From positions 1 through 9,861 of the forward strand of contig CAZZHQ010000092.1 in the NCBI GenBank assembly GCA_964654015.1: DNA of 9,861 nt. The letters run 5' to 3'. The position numbers and the translations under genes were made by a program. Below, in pieces: positions 5,215 to 9,861 of the stretch (its first letter is position 1; each line of letters starts with the position of its first letter). Origin of the DNA: JAUUZT01 sp964654015. Its GTDB lineage: Bacteria; Chloroflexota; Dehalococcoidia; GIF9; AB-539-J10. A model generated the notes under the pieces. It made no database searches and was not told the DNA's origin. It was given only the letters and a program-made list of their open reading frames with translations.

Positions 5215-6489
5215 ATGGACACATCTTCTTATGCTAAAAAGGGCTACTCCTCTGTTAGTGTTCAGTTGCTCAGTAATAGTGGCCTGCTCATACTGCTTAT
5301 TGTTTTTATTCTTAGCATCTGGAAAAACATTACTGCAGTAGTGATATTGCTTAGCATATTTCTTGCTGCGGTTGGCATAGCTAAATTCTGGAGTCACTTC
5401 TCACTCAAGAATGTCAATTATGAACGGTTCTTGAGCGAACGTCGTACTTTCCAAGGAGAAACTGTACAACTTACAGTGAGAGTTAGCAATAAAAAATTAT
5501 TACCTTTGGCCTGGTTGGATATCGACGATAAATTACCTAAAGAATTACCCGTACTCAAGGAAACAAACGAAGAGTTGTTAGAAAGCACGCCTATTGTTTC
5601 CATCACACTATCAGGCTATAAAAGAGCCAGCTGGCATTACCAAATTAAATGCAGTAAACGAGGTTATTACGTAATTGGCCCTGCAAGCCTGCAGTCAGGC
5701 GACATATTTGGTTTTTATCCGCGATCAGTCATAACTAATGAAAGTGACGCCTTAATTGTTTATCCCCGTATATTCTCAGTGGATAGTTTGGAATTGCCAG
5801 CGCGCCAACCATTAGGTGAATTAGGGGCTCGATATCGTATATTCCAGGACCCAACCCGAACCATAGGAGTAAGAGAATATATACCAGGAGACCCATTTAA
5901 TCATATTAGTTGGAAAGCTACAGCACGGCATCAACAGTTGCAGGTTAAAGAATTCGAACCGTCTACAACACTGCAAAATATAATCTGGCTTGGTATCGAT
6001 AGCTTTACTGGTAATGAAAATATAGACCCACCTGAGGTTTTTGAATGGGCAGTCAGTACAGTTGCCTCTATCGGTAATTACCTGATTAACGCTGGTTCAG
6101 CTTTAGGATTTTTTGCCAATACCTATCTTGCTCAAGGTAGAAATTCCATAACTGTAATGCCCGGAACAAGTCCCAATCATATGATAAATATCCTGGAAAT
6201 ACTGGCCAGGATTACTCTAAATCCAATTGATACCCTGGAGAGTTTTATAAATCGACAGAGATGTGTTTTACCCTGGGGGTCCACACTCATTTTTATTGTT
6301 TCCGAGATTTCGAACGGACTTACAGCAACACTAGAGGACTTGGGCAAATCAGGATACCAGGTAGTGTTATTTCAAATTGGAAATATTACTCCTAAGACAG
6401 AAAGTCACTGTTACACAAACTACAAAGTAAGAACCTATGGAGATATTACAGGCCAGGAAGCTTCTCTTATATTGGAAAAAATACTATGA
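5215..6489 (+). CDS. DUF58 domain membrane-anchored protein
   Basis: This 424-residue DUF58 family protein has two N-terminal membrane segments (about 21-37 and 39-57), then a large soluble part. The diagnostic DUF58 motif is clear: VREYIPGD (219-226), ISWKATAR (231-238) and VKEFE (244-248). A von Willebrand A-like fold usually follows; here the first metal-site motif is weak (IDSFTG, 261-266, without the full DxSxS). DUF58 proteins almost always accompany MoxR ATPases and are thought to act in assembling or maturing envelope or enzyme complexes; the actual role is unknown. The ATG at 5215 lacks a nearby ribosome binding site (a GAAAGGA lies about 30 bases upstream), and no better in-frame start is seen. 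Its stop overlaps the next start as ATGA, so the two are coupled. Confidence 0.88.
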   Translation: MDTSSYAKKGYSSVSVQLLSNSGLLILLIVFILSIWKNITAVVILLSIFLAAVGIAKFWSHFSLKNVNYERFLSERRTFQGETVQLTVRVSNKKLLPLAWLDIDDKLPKELPVLKETNEELLESTPIVSITLSGYKRASWHYQIKCSKRGYYVIGPASLQSGDIFGFYPRSVITNESDALIVYPRIFSVDSLELPARQPLGELGARYRIFQDPTRTIGVREYIPGDPFNHISWKATARHQQLQVKEFEPSTTLQNIIWLGIDSFTGNENIDPPEVFEWAVSTVASIGNYLINAGSALGFFANTYLAQGRNSITVMPGTSPNHMINILEILARITLNPIDTLESFINRQRCVLPWGSTLIFIVSEISNGLTATLEDLGKSGYQVVLFQIGNITPKTESHCYTNYKVRTYGDITGQEASLILEKIL

Positions 6490-7901
6490 AAAATTGGAGC
6501 GAAAATGTTCTTTATTCTATTGTCATTTTGACAGAAAGCTGTTGGCTGGCAGCAATAATGCTATTTCTAAACGAATTTGTTACTGAAGATCGACGTATTA
6601 CTATAATTGGTATTTGGTTGGCTTATCCATTTGCTTTTATATTTAATCGTTTTCTGCATTACGTTGGATTTAAACGTCCTGTATATTTCGCCGCTAATAT
6701 TATAGCCCTGATTTTAGGAACCTTATTAGTACTGAGAATACAGTTATATTCAGGCTACGGTATATTAGATATATCATGGTTATCAGCCCTAAATTATCAA
6801 ATACGACAACTGTTTTATGTATTCCAACCTGAATTGTTAATTATCCTCGGTAATTGTATCTTTTTCTGGAGGGGATGGAGTCTATCAAAAGAAAAGACCA
6901 CTTTCTCTTTATTAAGCAGATATTTCCAATTTGGCTTTATGATGCTACTCCTTGTTTTGTTTATCAGCCACCTGGCTGATATTTCACTACCAAACATTGC
7001 CCCATTAATCGTGATTTTTTCATCACTAGCCTTAGTTGGTTTTGGATTGTTCCGTTCTGCTAAAAATAGTAATGCGCAGGATAATTTTGTAAATAGTAGT
7101 TCTCAGTTTCTATTAATAGTAGTCGCACTAATCGTTTCGTTGGGTTTGATTATTGGTTCTTTCATAGCTCCAGATTTGTTAAACCTAATACTGAACATAC
7201 TTAAATGGGTTGGGACTAAAATTGCTGCTTTAGTTATTTTTCTGGTAAATCTGTTTCCGGATGATATAACTTCAAATATAGCTCCACCTGGAGAAACATT
7301 ACCTCCAAGTCCGCGAGAAGAAGTAATAGATTGGTGGTCAGTATTCCGTTTGCCCCCAAATACTAGGATTATTGGGCAAAGGATATTCGTCTCTCTCTTT
7401 GCAATAGGTTTATTAGTAGCTCTATATCGGATTTTTGTAGATATATGGCATTGGATACGTCGACATGATACGGCCAACGTTACAGTTGAGTCTATACGTG
7501 GGAATTTGTTAACTGATTTACTCAATAGCCTGCTACAATTACTTCGATATTTTCTGAATATTCTGCTTTACCCATGGAATATTCTAAGAAAAAGAGCATT
7601 AGTTGAACAGCCTCATGAAATAAATTCAGTTCGACAGATCTATAGAAATATACTTCGTTGGGGTGCTTCTGGAGGATATCCTCGTCATACAAGTGAAACA
7701 CCTTACGAATATCTAGTGACCATGAAAGGAATTCTACCTGCAAGTGAGCATGACATGCTTTCTCAGATAACAGATGCCTACATTCTTGCCCGTTACGGTC
7801 ATAAATTGGAGCAGTTTGAACTACTGCAGGAAATCAAAGAAAGATGGAAAATACTCAGAAGATACAAGCTGAAAATGGTTCATCAGCAAGAACAGATTTG
7901 A
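6486..7901 (+). CDS. Polytopic membrane protein with C-terminal DUF4129 domain
   Basis: This 471-residue integral membrane protein has hydrophobic segments near 8-29, 39-58, 66-86, 115-128, 147-166, 171-189, 207-227, 231-256 and 298-319. A short Pro-rich stretch (267-276) precedes the last one. The C-terminal part (about 378-460) carries the DUF4129 signature: QIYRNILRWGASGGYPRH, TPYEYL and ITDAYILARYG. Relatives such as TgpA have this membrane-plus-DUF4129 layout with a transglutaminase core between; no Cys-His-Asp transglutaminase motif is visible here, so I call it a DUF4129 protein without enzyme core. It starts inside the stop of the DUF58 gene (ATGA) and is followed after 35 bp by moxR, so the three are very likely one functional set at the membrane. 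The precise role is unknown. Confidence 0.8.
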   Translation: MKNWSENVLYSIVILTESCWLAAIMLFLNEFVTEDRRITIIGIWLAYPFAFIFNRFLHYVGFKRPVYFAANIIALILGTLLVLRIQLYSGYGILDISWLSALNYQIRQLFYVFQPELLIILGNCIFFWRGWSLSKEKTTFSLLSRYFQFGFMMLLLVLFISHLADISLPNIAPLIVIFSSLALVGFGLFRSAKNSNAQDNFVNSSSQFLLIVVALIVSLGLIIGSFIAPDLLNLILNILKWVGTKIAALVIFLVNLFPDDITSNIAPPGETLPPSPREEVIDWWSVFRLPPNTRIIGQRIFVSLFAIGLLVALYRIFVDIWHWIRRHDTANVTVESIRGNLLTDLLNSLLQLLRYFLNILLYPWNILRKRALVEQPHEINSVRQIYRNILRWGASGGYPRHTSETPYEYLVTMKGILPASEHDMLSQITDAYILARYGHKLEQFELLQEIKERWKILRRYKLKMVHQQEQI

Positions 7902-7922
7902 ACTACAAATTATGTCATTACT

Positions 7923-7927
7923 GGAGG
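7923..7927 (+). promoter_or_regulatory. Ribosome binding site of moxR
   Basis: GGAGG lies nine bases before the GTG at 7937, with a second purine stretch AAGGAA (7929-7934) between. Together they support GTG as the start; the residues that follow fit the MoxR N-terminus. Confidence 0.7.
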
Positions 7928-7936
7928 TAAGGAATA

Positions 7937-8884
7937 GTGAGTAAAAAAATACAGGATATCGCCGGGCAAATCGTTAAAAACGTTTCGAAAGTGATTGTGG
8001 GAAAAGAAAATGCTATCCAATTGATGTTCGTTGCTTTACTATGCGAAGGGCACGTGCTTATCGAGGATATACCTGGTGTAGGAAAAACTACTTTAGCCAT
8101 GGCAATGGCAAAGTCCATTGGATGTACTTTTAAACGTATTCAATTTACACCTGATTTACTTCCCGCCGACGTGACCGGTATTCACTACTTCAATCAAAAG
8201 ACTTCCGAATTTGAACTTCGACCCGGGCCAATAATGGCCAATATTGTACTTGCTGATGAAATAAATCGTGCAACCCCCAGAACTCAGTCATCATTACTTG
8301 AATGTATGCAGGAAAGACAGGTAACTATCGATGGCGATACAATTCCCTTACACCGTCCATTTCTGGTCATCGCTACAGAAAATCCGATTGAACTTGAAGG
8401 AACATTTCCTCTTCCAGAAGCACAGATAGATCGTTTCTTGCTTCGCTTAACGCTGGACTATCCATCAGAATTACAGGAAAAGGAGATACTGCTTCGATTT
8501 ATTGAGTCTGATCCTCTTAAAACTTTGCCAGTCATCTTCGAGATACATGAAATAATCGAATTGCAGCAACAATGCCGCCAGGTGAAAGTGGAGGCTAGTA
8601 TACTTGAATATATAGTAAGCATTTGCAGGGCAACACGAAAAAAAGACGGAGTAAAATTGGGAGTGAGTCCGCGTGCTACATTGAGTCTTTGTTTTGCTTC
8701 CCAAGCATGGGCTGCCATTCAAGGCCGTGACTTCGTTATTCCTGATGATGTTAAGAAATTGGCAGTACCTGTATTGGCGCATCGACTAATCACTGACATA
8801 CAGTCTCAATTTCGCGGTAAAGATTCTAGCATCATTATCAATGAAATATTGAATTCCGTACCAGTACCTTTGGAAAAGATATAA
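7937..8884 (+). CDS. MoxR-family AAA+ ATPase
   Basis: This 315-residue cytoplasmic AAA+ ATPase belongs to the MoxR family, chaperone-like motors that work with DUF58 and VWA proteins on maturation of complexes. Landmarks in order: VGKENAIQLM (21-30), Walker A in EDIPGVGKTT (43-52; Lys50), Walker B in IVLADEIN (103-110; Asp107, Glu108), sensor 1 in ATENP (146-150; Asn149), the family-typical EGTFPLPEAQIDRF (154-167) with a likely arginine finger Arg166, and sensor 2 in VSPRATLSL (243-251; Arg246). Length and motifs are complete, so it should be active. It begins with GTG after a good GGAGG. It stands last in the set after DUF58 and DUF4129, whereas moxR is commonly first. It converges with folE, leaving 50 bp in which no clear terminator is visible. 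Confidence 0.95.
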   Translation: MSKKIQDIAGQIVKNVSKVIVGKENAIQLMFVALLCEGHVLIEDIPGVGKTTLAMAMAKSIGCTFKRIQFTPDLLPADVTGIHYFNQKTSEFELRPGPIMANIVLADEINRATPRTQSSLLECMQERQVTIDGDTIPLHRPFLVIATENPIELEGTFPLPEAQIDRFLLRLTLDYPSELQEKEILLRFIESDPLKTLPVIFEIHEIIELQQQCRQVKVEASILEYIVSICRATRKKDGVKLGVSPRATLSLCFASQAWAAIQGRDFVIPDDVKKLAVPVLAHRLITDIQSQFRGKDSSIIINEILNSVPVPLEKI

Positions 8885-8934
8885 TCCCAAATAATAATAT
8901 CTACTATTTAGGTTATGTTTAGACTGGTGAAAAC

Positions 8935-9498
8935 TCAACGCTGTATAAGAGACATAAATTCTGAACGAGTAACTACCTTGCTACGAAATGTTCCTCTTAC
9001 CGCGGAAGTAACGACACTCGTTCCAGGTTTCCTGACTCCTCGCATAGTCATACACAAGTGCTCCGCTTGAACAACTACCCCCACACCTTCAGGGTTAATG
9101 GCATCAAAGATAGCATCTGCAATTTGCTTAGTCATTCTTTCCTGAATTTGAGGACGCCTGGCAAATATTTCGACTACTCGCGCTAATTTACTAATTCCTA
9201 CCACATGTCCCCCCGTGTGAGGAATATAGCCAACGTGCGCCACTCCATAAAATGGGAGCAAATGGTGTTCGCACATGGAATAAAATGGGATATCACGTAA
9301 TATAACCATTTCATTGTGGCCCTCATCAAAACTCACATCTAGCTCATCTTTAGCATCTATCCCCATTCCAGAGAAAATCTCTTCGTACATTTCCGCGATG
9401 CGTCTTGGAGTGCCACATAAGCCTTCTCTATGAGGATCTTCACCGATAGCCTCTAATAAAGAGGTAATAGCAATTTCAATTTTTACCTGGTCTACCAT
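8935..9498 (-). CDS. folE: GTP cyclohydrolase I
   Basis: Converts GTP to dihydroneopterin triphosphate, the first step toward tetrahydrofolate and some other pterins or deazapurines. The 187-residue protein has the family set: GEDPHREGLCGTPRR (19-33), SMCEHHLLPFYG (74-85), VGYIPHTGGHVVGISKLARVV (89-109), FARRPQIQERMTKQIA (112-127) and HLCMTMRGVRKPG (147-159). Zinc ligands are Cys76, His79 and Cys149; the catalytic His78 and His147 are also present, so this is the zinc-dependent FolE (IA) and not the unrelated FolE2. Length is slightly shorter than the E. coli enzyme, missing only N-terminal residues, as in many bacteria. The ATG at 9498 is preceded by an AAGGGGG purine run 11 bases away. It lies 96 bp downstream of a foldase gene on the same strand and converges with moxR. 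Confidence 0.97.
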   Translation of the reverse strand: MVDQVKIEIAITSLLEAIGEDPHREGLCGTPRRIAEMYEEIFSGMGIDAKDELDVSFDEGHNEMVILRDIPFYSMCEHHLLPFYGVAHVGYIPHTGGHVVGISKLARVVEIFARRPQIQERMTKQIADAIFDAINPEGVGVVVQAEHLCMTMRGVRKPGTSVVTSAVRGTFRSKVVTRSEFMSLIQR

Positions 9499-9594
9499 CG
9501 AGTTAAATTCCCCCTTCCAGAGATTAGTGCTGTTATTTGAACATACAAGATATTACAATTACAACAGAGCCGCTACTTTTATAGAGGAAAAACA

Positions 9595-9861
9595 TCATTT
9601 TCTTCCTCTGAGCACTTTCTTAACAGCCCAAGCTCCACTTTCACTATCAAGATGATTGACAATTATGCTGTTATTCTCTTGTTCTGACAGCCACACGTTG
9701 AAATCCTCTTGAGCCAACACATTCCTCGGTTCTATTGCTAATTCATGATCCTCCCTTGCAAGTAGTTCAACAATCCAGTAACCACCCAAGGTCTCAACTG
9801 AGCTATCATAAACAGGGTCGCTAACCAAATCGATTGAAAGGCCAAAGGCAACCCCATCAAA
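9595..9861 (-). CDS. C-terminal part of a PpiC/SurA-type peptidyl-prolyl isomerase (partial)
   Basis: The reading frame is open to the window edge, so only the last 88 codons are seen, and the true start lies outside. The visible part begins FDGVAFGLSIDLVSDPV and continues to GGYWIVELLARED, which resembles the end of a parvulin (PpiC) rotamase domain, where a 'GxVSxPV...GYxIIKVL' pattern is typical. After it come an acidic stretch with FNVWLSEQ and the tail WAVKKVLRGRK. This layout is usual for SurA/PrsA-like secreted foldases that end shortly after the rotamase domain and assist protein folding outside the cytoplasm. The call rests on a short fragment from memory of the family; a signal peptide or lipobox cannot be seen. 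folE lies 96 bp downstream on the same strand and could be co-transcribed. Confidence 0.65.
   Translation of the reverse strand, partial: FDGVAFGLSIDLVSDPVYDSSVETLGGYWIVELLAREDHELAIEPRNVLAQEDFNVWLSEQENNSIIVNHLDSESGAWAVKKVLRGRK

Noticed and set aside
7103..7525. 140-residue open frame on the - strand
   Set aside because: It is a shadow of the hydrophobic DUF4129 membrane protein gene; no family resemblance.
8458..8782. Two overlapping open frames on the - strand
   Set aside because: Both are antisense to the C-terminal half of moxR in alternative frames, with low-complexity translations.
8885..8934. Bidirectional terminator between the convergent moxR and folE
   Set aside because: The 50-bp gap is AT-rich, but I could not find a stem with a T run by eye, so none is reported.
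9499..9594. Promoter for folE on the - strand
   Set aside because: Words like TTGTAA and TATGTT occur but with wrong spacing; nothing convincing. folE may be read from the foldase gene upstream.

Overview
The window is ordinary bacterial chromosome, AT-leaning and tightly packed. It holds ten protein genes and an elaborate pyrimidine-operon leader. I see no phage genes, complete insertion sequence, CRISPR array, tRNA or rRNA. The organism cannot be fixed from this sequence. The combination of an rpsP-khpA pair, PyrR RNA-binding control, a DUF58/DUF4129/MoxR module and a SurA/PrsA-like foldase ending in a tryptophan-containing tail made me think of Chloroflexota (Dehalococcoidia or relatives). 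This is a low-confidence impression from remembered protein styles, not a test.

Layout. Bases 1-128 hold a short direct repeat and a near-consensus promoter that would start rpsP with almost no leader. rpsP (S16) and khpA (KH-domain RNA chaperone) follow as a two-gene operon that ends in a probable terminator at 668-710. Bases 646-856 are the leader of a pyrimidine operon: a candidate promoter, a perfect match to the PyrR-binding consensus in a hairpin, a competing antiterminator, and an intrinsic terminator whose 3' arm contains the pyrR ribosome binding site. The operon then runs pyrR, pyrB, pyrC, pyrK on the + strand, with gaps of 14 bp or less or overlaps up to pyrC, then 17 bp. Bases 5215-8884 hold a DUF58 protein, a polytopic DUF4129 membrane protein and a MoxR AAA+ ATPase, all + strand and without an obvious terminator separating them from pyrK. 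On the - strand, converging on moxR, lie folE and, upstream of it, the C-terminal end of a peptidyl-prolyl isomerase that runs off the window.

How the genes work together. PyrR senses UMP/UTP and should terminate or block its own operon when pyrimidines are plentiful. PyrB and PyrC catalyse steps 2 and 3 of UMP synthesis. PyrK is the electron-transfer subunit for the step-4 dehydrogenase, whose catalytic PyrD subunit is not in the window. The DUF58/DUF4129/MoxR set resembles widespread envelope-associated MoxR modules of poorly known function. FolE opens tetrahydrofolate (or related pterin) synthesis.

Most notable: (1) PyrB is fused to a zinc-binding domain like the C-terminal part of PyrI, but the nucleotide-binding allosteric part of PyrI is absent; (2) the compact PyrR attenuator overlaps the pyrR ribosome binding site and TTG start; (3) a perfect 30-bp palindrome lies inside the pyrR coding sequence; (4) PyrB, PyrC and PyrK each appear to carry an insertion relative to familiar homologues.
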